Part shown: piece after piece, positions 32,725-42,818 of the stretch | How positions within the stretch are numbered: position 1 is the stretch's first letter | How the letters are laid out: each line of letters starts with the position of its first letter | NCBI RefSeq assembly: GCF_019393635.1 | Contig: NC_057861.1 | Coordinates: 301,093,468-301,157,467 of the forward strand | Length of the DNA stretch: 64,000 nucleotides | Direction: 5' to 3' | DNA from: Dromiciops gliroides | Lineage: Eukaryota; Chordata; Mammalia; Microbiotheria; Microbiotheriidae | Made by a program: the position numbers and the translations under genes | Notes under the pieces: generated by a model | Told to the model about the DNA's origin: nothing | What the model saw: the letters and a program-made list of their open reading frames with translations, nothing else | Database searches by the model: none

Positions 32725-33220
32725 AGAAACATGATTTATTTTGGATATATCCCAATTTAATTTCTTATGAATGTGATCATTCAGAAACATATTTTACAGA
32801 ACCAACTGTGCTGAAAATCTACATATTTTAATAATGTTTTATGAAAAATAATATCTAACCATAATACCACTTTTTAGCTCTTTCTACCTAGGAACAAGAG
32901 ATCAAATATTTTGGTCAAAAATCATTTTGATGTGATTTTTTAAAAAAGAAATAAAACCGATCATAATAATATTTTAAAAAAACCAAAACCTTACACATAT
33001 AAGCAAGTGGTGGCCAGCAGGAGTATTTTGGACTGGTAAGTTGTAGCAATGGTGAGCACCACCACCCAGCAATTTTTAGACATGTCCATTAATTGTATTA
33101 ATAATTATGTTGATTAGATTACTGTTCCCACTTCCAGAAGCAGAAAGCAGGAATCAAGGAGGGGTATATAGAGCTTAAAGATGGCTAGAGAAAAGCAATG
33201 AGAGAAGTAAGAAGACACTC
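32725..33220. other. Unassigned AT-rich DNA
   Basis: No recognised element. Confidence 0.4.
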
Positions 33221-33224
33221 AGAG

Positions 33225-33590
33225 GAGTGCGTGGGTTCCAATCTTACCTACGCTATTTACTATTTACATGGCTTTGGGCAGGTCACTCGATCTCTGTAAG
33301 TCTCACTAAATTCACTTATAAAATTGGAGCAATAATACCTACTTCACAGGAGTGGTATGGGGAACAGCTAGGTGGCACAGTAGATATAGCACTGGCCCTG
33401 GATTCAGGAGGACTTGAGTTCAAATCTGGCCTCAGACACTTGACACTTACTAGCTGTGTGACCCTGGGCAAGTCACTTAACCCCATTTGCCTCACCAAAA
33501 ATTTTTTTTAAATCCCACAGGAGTACTATGAGCATCAAATGATATAACATATGCTATATGCATTGTAATTACTAAATGCTATATAATGAG
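33225..33590 (+). mobile_element. MIR split by a young SINE
   Basis: Left part: 'gggttccaatcttacc', 'ggctttgggcaggtcact', 'taaaattggagcaataatac'. Right part: 'gagcatcaaatgatataa', 'taaatgctatataatgag'. The insertion lies at 33360-33515. Confidence 0.75.
33360..33515 (+). mobile_element. Young tRNA-derived SINE nested in MIR
   Basis: A full-length copy. TSD 'cacaggagtggtatg' (33345-33359) matches 'cacaggagtactatg' (33516-33530) with two mismatches. Confidence 0.92.
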
Positions 33591-33599
33591 AATAAAAAA

Positions 33600-33735
33600 C
33601 ATTATACACTTGCCTTGTGCAAAATATTACCAGGTATAAGATAGATACAAAATTAAATAATAGTCCCTGTCATGAAGGAACTTAGAATCAAAATGAACAA
33701 TATATATGCAAACAGTTCATGATGACATACCATAA
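33600..33735 (-). mobile_element. L2 3' end fragment
   Basis: 'acacttgccttgtgcaaaat', 'aatagtccctgtcatgaagg' and 'aacttagaatcaaaatg', a decayed antisense L2. Confidence 0.5.
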
Positions 33736-33739
33736 ATAC

Positions 33740-34590
33740 CAAACTTCCCTTTACCCACCCCCATAAATCTGATTTGCATAAAACCTAGGTGTTATCTTTT
33801 AGTGTATGATTATGTACTTTTTTTCAAGGCTACTTTCCTGGAGGAGCTTCCTTCTCATTGTGCTGAGCCAGAGTGACCAGCCTAATGTGAGGAGCCAGCA
33901 TGTAAAGTGGACAAGGGTCCCATAAATATATGAAGCTTACAGAGCAGTCACAATACCTAAACCCTGTCTGCAGATGTCTAAGCCATTCCCACGAGCAACT
34001 ACCTGGCTATTCCTTCCCACTGTTTATTTGTCTGTGGAGGTGGGGGAGGTAAAACTGACTGGCTCTCTTCCCATGGCATGGAAATGACACTGGAAAAGGG
34101 AAGAGATCATACTCCAGTAAATAGGGGTAGAAAAGAGTTTTCATACTTCAGGGTATATATGAGAGGTAGATTATATCTGTTGCCATTTCCACTTTCTGTG
34201 CCCGCTGCTACTGGCTATTTTCTGATACAGTTAAACTGATTTGTTCTAGTAAAGGTGAACATCAAAGTGACTGGTTAATATCTAGTCTAAGAAAATGGAA
34301 TGAGGATTGAGCCAATATAGTTCCTATTGAGTCTAAGCACAGGTAGACTTGGGAAGAACAACATAAGGAGATCAGGCATAAGCCCTAAACAATGTTACAT
34401 ACAATAAAACAAAGAAAGAAATGACCTAACCAGAACCAGCCATACTTCTTTTTACTCCAAACATATCGATGAAGTGTTCTTAGTAATCTTATTTTTTTTT
34501 CCTTAGGTAGAATATCTTAAAACAGACCTGTATAGAGTACAGCATCTGGGTTCTATTTACTAACCATATAATACAGAAAAGTATTTTTGT
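33740..34590. other. Unassigned non-coding DNA
   Basis: Mixed complexity with no recognised repeat or coding exon. The part at 33,830-34,060 is more GC-rich than its surroundings but has no open frame. Confidence 0.4.
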
Positions 34591-34599
34591 TTGGCTGCA

Positions 34600-34745
34600 T
34601 AGCATATAGTATAGCAATAAAACAAGAGAAAGACATTAAGAAAGAAAGGCAAAGAGGAAATGAAATTATCTCAATTTGCTGATGACATGATGGTTTCATT
34701 AGCTAATACCAGGGAATCAGCAATAAAACAGGATTCAGAATTATT
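34600..34745 (+). pseudogene. L1 ORF2 reverse-transcriptase fragment
   Basis: The plus strand encodes 'AIKQEKDIK' and, after a frame change, 'EMKLSQFADDMMVSLANT'. FADD is the catalytic aspartate motif of the L1 reverse transcriptase, and the preceding block matches the usual AIRQEKEIKGI element. Only about 45 codons are recognisable. The flanks on both sides are too decayed to follow, so this is an isolated relic. Confidence 0.75.
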
Positions 34746-34749
34746 TACT

Positions 34750-36050
34750 TATGTGTGTGTGTATACTGGTTTTATTCTATATAAGCATCCATATTTATAT
34801 AAGTAATTTAAGGTTGCCAAAATGTTTTCCTGACAACAGCTCTGTGAGGTAGACACTAAAGGTATTGAAGAAAGGGAGTGGCACTTCTGTGATATCATAA
34901 ATGTAAGAAATATAAGGAACATCTTACATCAATGCAGTTATTTATTATGATAAAAATATGCCTTGGGCCCTGAAAGTTTAACCTGTATGCATGAACCTAG
35001 GTTTTCCTAATTCCAAAGCTGGTTCACCATGCCTACTGACTCTCAGATAATGAACTGTCAATAAAGTCTTACTCTGATACTTTATCATTATGACGCTAAC
35101 TCCTTGAAGGCAATGCCACCATATAACAAGCTCCCCAAATTTGTAACAAGCTAGAAAGACTTTCAGTATGGTATTAGCAAAAATTAAAATCTAGAAAAAC
35201 CTGTTAACAGCCAAGACCTAACCTAGCTAAGTAAAGAGAGATTTCACAAAAGAAGATTAGCCGCTAAATTATTCATTCTTTGATCATGGCAGACTTGTGA
35301 AATGGTCAGTTTGTGATTGTTGGGAAATGGTAGAAAAAATGTACAGAGTGTACTGAGAATCTTATAGTTTTCAGACTATCTTTAAACCTAAATTTCCCAA
35401 TTGGTATGCTAAATATTAGGCCTTTGTCCAATGATCAACAAATAGAATCACTGCTGGAAGGGGAACTATTTATTCCATTTGGACATTTTCACTGTAAATG
35501 AAACAGAAAGTTCAACAAAATTTCACCTGAATGGACCATCTTCCCCTTAGAAAGGCACACGAAGGAATTGGTGGAATTGGCTTCATCATATGTTCAAAAG
35601 ACTGTATTTCATGGGAAATCCATTCATTTTGACTCGCAATGCTTATGACAAAAATAGGCAAGGGGACCACTGTGTAGAGATAATTGCAGTTTTTATGAAA
35701 TACCATCTGCTATGGAGTCTGAGGAAGTGGGAATAAACCATGTGAAGAATTTGATAAGAGCCACCAACCAAGTCCAAATATTCTTTTGTTTTCAGTCATG
35801 TCAATGTGAAGGGAATACACGAGGGAAGATGAAAAATGTTGGAAAATGTGATGAAGGATTAAGCAGTGAAAGATACCAAATGCTTCTAGATTGTACCTAT
35901 ATAATATGAATGCCTTCTTAAAGAAATCCCAGTAGAAAGGTGCTAAACATAACTAAACATAGTGAGCACTGATCAATATAATAAAAATAAAATTGTCTAT
36001 ATCATATTAGGCAAGAAAGTACTGACTATTGGCATGGGAGTCATTTCAAA
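34750..36050. other. Unassigned non-coding DNA
   Basis: No recognised repeat; the short frames at 35512 (minus) and 35712 (plus) show no domain. Confidence 0.4.
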
Positions 36051-36054
36051 ATCA

Positions 36055-36178
36055 GGTGTGTGTGTGTGTCTGTACATATACATATGCATATACATGCCTA
36101 TGCATCTATGTGTGTGTGTCTGTACATATACATATGCACATACATGCCTATGCATCCGTGTGTGTGTGTGTGTGTGCA
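36055..36178 (+). repeat. TG-rich tract with 50-bp tandem duplication
   Basis: Units 36061-36110 and 36111-36160 repeat 'tgtgtgtgtctgtacatata', then 'tgcctatgcatc', with only a few differences. A longer TG run follows to 36175. Confidence 0.93.
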
Positions 36179-36194
36179 TCATTTATTAAAACCA

Positions 36195-37045
36195 AAGCCT
36201 AAATTAACACCAGATTGGAATAAAGGATGAAGATGAACATAAAATACTGAGTTCAATAGCAATACCTCCAACATGATCTATTTAACTCATCAGCTGACTC
36301 TGAAAAGTGAGGAACAAATAAAAGAAAATCCATCTTTTGGGGACTCCATTTCATCAACTACTAAACGATGAAACAGAACTAAATGACCCTTTAGACCCTT
36401 TCGAACATTAAAAATATGATTCTATTTTTCTTATTCCTTAAAGAAACTCAAAAAGTATAAAATGCTCTCTGCAAAGAGGAAGCCAAAAGAACTTGAATGG
36501 CCTCAATATCAAAACACCTTGATGACTTTGCAAGGTGGAGAGACATCCAGCCTATTTAGAGCATAAGATCATTTGCAACATTACAAAGGGAGAAAAATAA
36601 AGATCATGAGTATTTCATCTTACAAAACAGTAAAAAGAAGTAGAGGGAAAGGTTAGCCTTTAGCAAGCTTGGCAGGCAAGTCAACTAAGCTAAATCATCA
36701 TTCAAAAACCATTTATAGATGAAATTGGAATGAGGATGACAAATAGAAGTAGAATTAACTAGATCTGCCAGAATTTCTATAGAGATCCATTGTTATTATC
36801 TATGACAGTTGAATTATTATATTTGTACTATAACATCTTAGTATCCAATGTGCTAGATGAGGAATTGAAAATGACACTCAAGAAAATGGAGTCAGAAAAA
36901 GTCACAGGACCTGACCAGAATGCATACAGAAGAAATCCACGCTGGCAATGACATTCTTTTAAAGGAATTAAGTGATTAATTTTTAAGACATATCAAAGAA
37001 GGGAAATTTTCAGAAACATGGAAAAATTCATAGATCAATGAGTGA
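36195..37045 (+). pseudogene. RTE (BovB-like) LINE ORF remnant
   Basis: The plus strand begins with 'INTRLE' and 'LTHQLTLKSEEQIKENP', like the end of the RTE endonuclease domain and linker. Near 36,860 it encodes 'LKKMESEKVTGPDQNAY', then 'EEIHAGNDILLKELSD' and 'FLRHIKEGKF..ETWKN', the first reverse-transcriptase blocks of RTE LINEs. Frameshifts and stops are frequent. A MIR-like piece (36,340-36,430) lies inside. RTE LINEs probably supplied the machinery for the BovB-tailed CORE-SINEs elsewhere in the window. The catalytic DD box is not visible. Confidence 0.7.
36340..36430 (+). mobile_element. MIR-like 3' fragment nested in RTE
   Basis: 'ccatttcatcaactactaaa', 'aactaaatgacc' and 'aatatgattctattttt', a decayed MIR terminal block. 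Confidence 0.45.
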
Positions 37046-37340
37046 AAGAAATAATTAATTGATTAATTAAAAAACAAAAGGCAAGTACCTATTATGTGTC
37101 AAGCACAGTGCCAAGAGCCTGAGATACAAATAAAAAAAGTTAAATAGTCTCTGCTTTCAAGGAACTTACATCTGAATTGGGCAAGACAACTGATAGAAGA
37201 AAGTTCTGCTGCAGGGAACATAGAAAGTCCAGAAGTCCTATGGGTACATATGGGAAGACCCAAGTGTCAGTAAGTATAGATTGAATGACTATGCCCAGGG
37301 GTCTGGAGGGTATAGAAGACAAAGGAAAAACCAAGTGAAT
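37046..37340 (-). mobile_element. L2 3' end
   Basis: 'gaaataattaattgattaat', 'agtacctattatgtgtcaag', 'cacagtgccaagagcctgag' and 'ctttcaaggaacttacatct', the antisense L2 terminus running into its ORF end. Confidence 0.7.
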
Positions 37341-37456
37341 GAAAAATTGATATTTACCACACCATGATTTGTAGTTGGGTGGAAAGTCTATTGAATTGGT
37401 CTACCAATAAGCTGACAATAGAGAAAAGAAATTAAGTCACCTTTCCTTTGGTCTTT

Positions 37457-37593
37457 GGGGGGGGGGGGCAATGAGGGTTAAGTGACTTGCCCAGGGTCAC
37501 ACAGCTAGTAAGTGTCAAGTGTCTGAAGCCAGATTTGAACTCCTGAATCCAGGGCTGGTGCTTTATCCACTGTGCCACCTAGCTACCCCCCCC
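37457..37593 (-). mobile_element. Young SINE, 3' half of a U6-SINE chimera
   Basis: A near-complete SINE; about 8 bp of 'aggaggac' are missing near 37,541. On the minus strand its 5' end (GGGG at about 37,593) directly abuts the 3' end of a U6 copy. The A-tail has become a C-run. It shares one TSD pair with the U6 copy. Confidence 0.93.
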
Positions 37594-37698
37594 AAAAAAT
37601 ATGGAACATTTCATGAATTTGCATGTCATCTTTATGCAGGGGCCATGCTAATCTCTGTATCATTCCAATTTTAGTATATGTGCTGCTGAAACAAGCAC
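37594..37698 (-). pseudogene. U6 snRNA pseudogene fused to a SINE
   Basis: The minus strand starts 'gtgcttgtttcagcagcac', continues 'atatactaaaattggaat', has 'gattagcatggcccctgc' and ends '..ttccatattttttt'. This is U6 end to end, about 105 nt against the usual 107. U6 pairs with U4 and U2 in the spliceosome; this copy is not functional. A 2-nt deletion removes part of the 'cagagaagatt' segment, and most other changes are CpG decay (for example GCTTCACG read as 'atttcatg'). It lacks the upstream PSE/TATA promoter expected of a real U6 gene. TSD 'tcctttggtctt' at 37,444-37,455 and 37,701-37,712 flanks U6 plus SINE as one unit. Confidence 0.95.
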
Positions 37699-37714
37699 TA
37701 TCCTTTGGTCTTCT

Positions 37715-38180
37715 TGATTCTAATACAATTAGTTGTTTCAATTGATTAGTGAAAAAGATCATGCCATCATAGCATTTGGAATTATAAAACCAAATAGTCA
37801 CCCAAATGACTGAGTTTTTACAAAATTTTTCAATGGGTTGGTTTAGAGTTGAAGAGGCATGGTCACAGAGCAGAATACAGAAGGAAAAAATGAATTCATT
37901 TTCTCAGAAGCACTTGACTATAATGTACTTATAGGTAAGGTACATATTTAAGATAGAGGACCTAAAACAGAATATTATTGTAATAAATTGGACAAAGCTA
38001 TCCCCAGTAAGTACATCATTACAATTAAACTATAGGACTAAAGACAAATAGAATATGGTCAACTGAAGAAAACATTTCAAGTCATGTAATCTAGAATTTC
38101 ACCACAACTACACTGCTGATATTGAATGACAATTTAAATGTATCAAATGAAGCTTAAACAGATTGAATCTGAATTATAAG
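37715..38180. other. Unassigned AT-rich DNA
   Basis: No recognised element between the U6 chimera and the LTR. Confidence 0.4.
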
Positions 38181-38187
38181 GGTTCTG

Positions 38188-38310
38188 TAAAAAAAAAAAA
38201 TTTAATTATTATAACTATATCTAATCTGGAAAAATTATATAATTGGACTTATGAAAAATTATGATTATATGAAAAATTATAAGTTTTGGAAAATTATAAG
38301 TGGGCCGTAA
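38188..38310 (-). mobile_element. AT-rich possible retroviral leader remnant
   Basis: On the minus strand this follows the primer-binding site. It is very AT-rich, with 'gaaaaattat' words repeated three to four times. It may be 5' leader or host DNA. No gag-like frame exists. Confidence 0.35.
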
Positions 38311-38328
38311 GTCCCTTTGTGGTCGCCA
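38311..38328 (-). promoter_or_regulatory. Retroviral primer-binding site, tRNA-Arg type
   Basis: The minus strand reads 'tggcgaccacaaagggac', the complement of the 3' end of a tRNA-Arg plus CCA as I recall it, with one CpG-type change. It lies 6 nt past the CA end of the LTR, where a minus-strand primer site is expected. Confidence 0.75.
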
Positions 38329-38334
38329 TTAAAA

Positions 38335-38787
38335 TGTAGAAATATTTTGAATGACTAGCCTAATTTGGGGGGCTAATCTGACTGGAGGACTAATTCTGGG
38401 ACTCTTGACTAACTGGCTATCTGACTGCTATTAACTCAAATCTCAGGGCTTTTTGCACCCACACACCAAGCTAATCCGCCAGCCAGAGCTGTGGCTGGGA
38501 CTGGGGGGACACTCGAGTGTCACGTGCCTCAGCACAGGTTAAGCCAGAGCCTGGCCTGGATGAGCCTGGGATCTCTCAGATACCTCCGCTCAGGGTGGAG
38601 GGAGCTGGGGGATTTTCCCCCCAGCTGTCTGACCTGGTGCCATGAACAGCTCACTGGACTTTTTGGCTCAGCTGAAGCTGAGGGGGAGGGTCACCAGCAC
38701 CTCCCACACAGAAGAGACCCTGAGGGCCTAAGGCTTTCTAATCTCAGCCTAAAGGTAGGGGTCCCCAAATAAAAATAAATTTCCACA
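38335..38787 (-). mobile_element. Endogenous retrovirus 5' LTR
   Basis: A 453-bp segment starting TG and ending CA on both strands (minus strand 'tgtggaaatttatttt' to 'atatttctaca'), followed by a primer-binding site. It is GC-richer than its surroundings, with words such as 'ctcagcttcagctgagcc'. The 93-residue plus-strand frame at 38,491-38,772 lies inside it and is not a gene. Only LTR and leader survive; gag, pol, env and the 3' LTR are not found nearby. Confidence 0.75.
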
Positions 38788-38791
38788 GTTC

Positions 38792-39555
38792 TTAATGGGT
38801 TTTTAATTGTTTTACTGGGAAAATATTAATTTTACAGGATCAAAATTGAATTGATGTATTTGTTGAAAACAATGAAGATCATATGGGTTTCTTCTATACA
38901 AGGCTCTAATACTGCTCTGCTCTCTCCACACCCAGGTTTTGTTCCTGAACCCAGAAAAGTAGTCAGTTTCTCCCCTCCTCAACTAATCCCATAACAGTGA
39001 CAGCTGTGGTGCAATGGGTGGCAGCACATTTGTTTCTCTATCTTCTGACCCCACATCATCCCAGCGTCCTAACAATAGCAACATGAAAGCTATGTCTACC
39101 TGCTATCAAAATGGTTGCTTGGAAAGTAAGAAATGCAAGCAAACTACTTATTTGGAAGCATAGAGGTTAATTTTTTTTAATTTCAATGAATAAATCAGCA
39201 AGTAATTGAATATGCCTTCTTTGCACTCAAAAAAAGAGAGAAGTACCCTGCCTTGATATGGTTTATAGTCTATTTGAAGAGAAAAGCTGAAAGCACATGG
39301 AAACATTCAGGAAGAATATAAGGTCATGCCCATCAGTAGTTGTATCATCAGTGAGCACAACAGCAGACAGTAGGTGGAGGTCTGAGAAGGTCATGAGTCA
39401 GACACAAGCAGTGTCTGATAATAGAGAGGCCAGTAGGGAAATGCCCAAGGGACAGACAGCAATCAGGAGCAATCAGGTTTAGAGTAGCCAGCATCATCAG
39501 TATCAGAAAGACTGACAGCAGGTATTAGAAAAAGACTCAGCCTCATGCTAGAGAA
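38792..39555. other. Unassigned non-coding DNA
   Basis: No recognised element. Confidence 0.4.
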
Positions 39556-39559
39556 TGGA

Positions 39560-39745
39560 AAGGGCTCTAATACATTGGAAAACTGGTGAGAGCAAGGCAG
39601 AAACCTGGCACTGAGTTCCAACCAAGTTTTAACTGGGTTCTTCTTAATAAGTCATTTAACCTCTCTCAGCCTCAGTTTTTAATCTGTTAAACAGGGATAA
39701 TAAGAGCCTCGGAAGGTTGTTTTGAGGCTCAAATGCTATTATTCA
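39560..39745 (+). mobile_element. MIR-like fragment
   Basis: 'aagtcatttaacctctctca', 'gcctcagtttttaatctgtt' and 'gaaggttgttttgaggctca', the MIR CORE and following block. Confidence 0.65.
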
Positions 39746-40855
39746 GGGTGGCTAGGGGAGTGATATCAAGAGGGGGACTTAGGTATGGAGAAATCATTTC
39801 AAGTGAAGCAGAAGCATTTATTAAGTGCTTATTATAGGTAGAACCACATGAATCAAGGTCTAAATCTAAGGTACAAGTTGAGGGACCTAGTTTCTAGAAC
39901 AAGGACAAGCAGTCAAAGCTGGGTTAGCAGCAAAGGTCACTGATTCTTGCACAGGTATAGTTTGGATCAGATGACCTAAGAACTCTGAGATTCTATGGTT
40001 CCAAAACCCCCTGAGCTGTAGATCTTCTATTCTTTGAAGAATCTATGATCTCTCGGATGTGGGTCCTCCCTGCAATTGTACAGTAAATCCAGAGTGTATG
40101 GAGTGCTCAGGGAGGGTTAACACCTCTGGCATAAGGGCTTGCTGAGCCCTTTCTGGGGCTGCTCATCTACCTTTAGTGTCCAGCTCTCACCGGACTCTTA
40201 CCTTTGGCTTCAAGAAACTGTAGCGTACATAGCAGCCATACCCCAGTCAACAGTCTCAGCAGATGGGATAAACCAAGTCAAGGATAATTTCATTGGTTCT
40301 CTTTGAAAATGAATTACAAACAAAAACAACAGTAAGTCCAAGACATGGCTACATCTTGTCATTGTGTGTAGCACTAATACATGTTTTCCTCTGAATCCTC
40401 CACAGTGGGCCCTTCCTTTGTATCTCAACATTACGGGGGTATCAAGGGAGCACCTGAACCGTTGATAGGTGATCCCTCACTCTGTTTACACTGGACCACT
40501 TCTTTTTCCAGTCCTATATCTCTTTAGTTATATCCTTTTTTGCTATTTCTCCTAGAGATGACCCAAATTCTCAAAATCACAGAATTCATGAGTGGGAAGG
40601 GACCACCACTACGTCAGTGATTGGATTAGAACATAGGAAGTATGCTTTACTATTATGTGCATGATACGCAACATGGAACTGGAATAGAGAGTTAATTCAA
40701 TAGAAGAGAGAATCAAAATTCATGAAGCATTTAGCAAGCGTAAATGATGGACTGAATCTATTAAGATATATTTAATAAGCAAACATTAAAGTTATGAATT
40801 TGGATTTTTAAAAATCAACTGCACAAGTATAATATTTAGAAATGACTATCCAGTA
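39746..40855. other. Unassigned non-coding DNA
   Basis: A short antisense L2 piece ('gcatttattaagtgcttatt') occurs near 39,807. The segment 40,070-40,480 is of ordinary complexity with a 73-residue minus-strand frame that I cannot relate to any protein. Confidence 0.4.
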
Positions 40856-40859
40856 ATTG

Positions 40860-40995
40860 ATGGGTGCTAAATGCTTGTGATAAAAATAGAAAAGCAAGAT
40901 AGTCCCTGTTCTCAACGAAAAAAAGAAAAAGAAACAAGCATATATTAAGTGCTTACTATGAACTCACATTCTAATGGGGGACACAACAACTATTG
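40860..40995 (-). mobile_element. L2 3' end fragment
   Basis: 'aagatagtccctgttctcaa' and 'actcacattctaatggggga', the antisense L2 terminus with a rearranged 'tatattaagtgcttactatg' piece in between. Confidence 0.5.
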
Positions 40996-40999
40996 GATT

Positions 41000-42235
41000 C
41001 AACTGCAGAACATCTAGAAAATATTCAGCTATCTTAAGGTTGGAGTAGCCATTCTGGTCATAATATATCTTCTTTAGTGCCATTTCCATTGATAAAACCA
41101 TATCCACTGAGCCATTTGAAGGTGTCAAGGAATTTAATGATAAGAACTATCTTCCTGGGTCTCCAGTAACTGTGGCTACTGAGGAAGTAGAGACAATAAC
41201 ACCTATCAAGGCAGCTGCCAGATCAAATCTCCACAAGAGTTTCTCCTTTCAACCATGGTGGTGGCAGAAAAACCAGAAAGAAGGCTGTTGGTCTGGGGAG
41301 CTCCTGGGGCTTGAGTGCAGGGACTAAGGCTGTCTCTATTAGGGTCTAAGGGTGGGTGGTGGTCAAAGTGGTAGTGATTGTTTGGCCAGCCTGGAATATG
41401 TTGCACCCTGACTCTATCTCAGGGTGCCTTCATGTGTTAGCTATGCTGATTTGTCTGCCCCAATTGGTTTACATTTGGTGGTTTTGGTGGTCATGATGTT
41501 GGCAGGAATGGCACTCTCTTGCCCACAAGGGTTACTCCATTGGAGGACTTCTAAGGGGGCTAAACTGAGGGCAGTGTGAGGGCCATTTTTTCTAATCTTT
41601 ATCACCTACCATAACTGATCACACTAGACAACAATTTGATACCTACATGATTTGGGATTCTTCGGGGAAGCATAGAAAGGGAGAAAGAGTAGAACAGATT
41701 TGTAAGAAAAAAAATAATGACAAACAACTGAGAAACAGAAACAAATCATTGGTAAAAAAAAAAAAAAAAACAGCTACCTCCACTGGAACAAAAAATTTGG
41801 CTTCTTGCCCTTATCATCTCCCTTCCTCAGATGGGAAGAGAAGAGATATAAAAGTTGATAGTTTTTCAAGTTAATAGAGTGGGGAGGCTGCTCTTCTACC
41901 TGAAACAGAGAAGGGGGCAGAAAGTTATCTGGGTCTCAGTGGTGTTTTTATCTTAATCTCTTCCCTAATCCACTCCACATTGACTTTATCTGCCCCCTTC
42001 ACTCCCACTATCCAATGTTCCAAACAGCAATTCACCAACACAGTCCCAGGGGATTACAGGAGACAACAGTGGGAGAGGGTGCCTAGAATAGGACACAACT
42101 CCCTGACCCCAAACCCACATATACATGGTTCAGTAAGATGCCTTCACTCCACCTATTTCCCCATTATCTACTTTGAACATCCAGTTCAAATGTTACAATT
42201 CTGGTGACCTCTCAGTAAAAGTCTGTTACTCAGCA
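41000..42235. other. Unassigned; possible decayed coding sequence
   Basis: Plus-strand codons from about 41,080 read 'TISTEPFEGVKEFNDKNY' and further without a stop to about 41,300. Near 41,470 they read 'FTFGGFGGHDVGRNG'. No start, splice pattern or family is recognised. It could be an old processed pseudogene or chance. Confidence 0.25.
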
Positions 42236-42240
42236 TACTC

Positions 42241-42347
42241 ATCTCCTACAAGCCAAGTCACTGTTGACAAAGCTCACTACCTAGCCATCCAAGGCATCTC
42301 CTATATCCCAAGTCCCTGTGACAAAGCTCACTAGCTGGCCATCCAAG
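42241..42347. repeat. Diverged 55-bp tandem duplication
   Basis: Units 42241-42294 and 42296-42347 share 'atctccta', 'gacaaagctcacta' and 'gccatccaag', with several substitutions and small gaps. Confidence 0.85.
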
Positions 42348-42640
42348 AAGGAAAATAGTTAAACAACTTATATCTTCCATGCCTGTAGTACTGAGCAAGG
42401 TTTTCTGAAGGTCCATTGTACTTGTAAGTCCTCATTAAATATTTATCTGAGGTATGTTGGGGGCAGGGGCAAGGCAGGAACACCTATTCAGTGGGTCGGC
42501 TCACAAAACCTTTCATGGAACAATAGCTTTAACAAAGTTAGGGGGAGCCATGAAGAATAGCAGCAAGCTGTATGTAAGACGAATGAAAGCTACCAATCTC
42601 TCTTCCTCTTTGATTGAGAGAAAATCCCAAGTAAAGATAA
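42348..42640. other. Unassigned non-coding DNA
   Basis: No recognised element. Confidence 0.4.
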
Positions 42641-42654
42641 GATTGGATGGGGTG

Positions 42655-42802
42655 GGGGCAGCTTGGTGGCGCAGTGGATAAAGCACCTGCCCTAGATTCA
42701 GGAGGACCTGAGTTCAAATCTGCCCTCAGACACTTGACACTTACTAGCTGTGTAACCCTGGGCAAGTCACTTAACCCTCATTGCCCTACAAAAAAAAAAA
42801 AA
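42655..42802 (+). mobile_element. Young tRNA-derived SINE
   Basis: A full-length copy of the 'aaccctcattgcccta' type. Flanks 'agattggatggggtgg' (42639-42654) and 'agactgggtggggtgg' (42803-42818) look like a TSD with two mismatches. Confidence 0.92.
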
Positions 42803-42818
42803 AGACTGGGTGGGGTGG

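Larger units (their letters stand above)
37444..37712 (-). mobile_element. U6-SINE chimeric retroposon with TSD
   Basis: The composite insertion runs from the TSD at 37,444-37,455 through the SINE and U6 to the TSD at 37,701-37,712. Only two extra bases ('ta') lie between the U6 5' end and its TSD. There is no TSD at the U6/SINE junction, which argues against two separate insertions. Confidence 0.88.

Noticed and set aside
37594..37698. Functional U6 gene
   Set aside because: It has a 2-nt deletion and many substitutions, is fused to a SINE, carries a TSD and has no U6 promoter elements.
38491..38772. 93-residue GC-richer frame resembling an exon
   Set aside because: It lies wholly inside an LTR with TG..CA ends and an adjoining primer-binding site.
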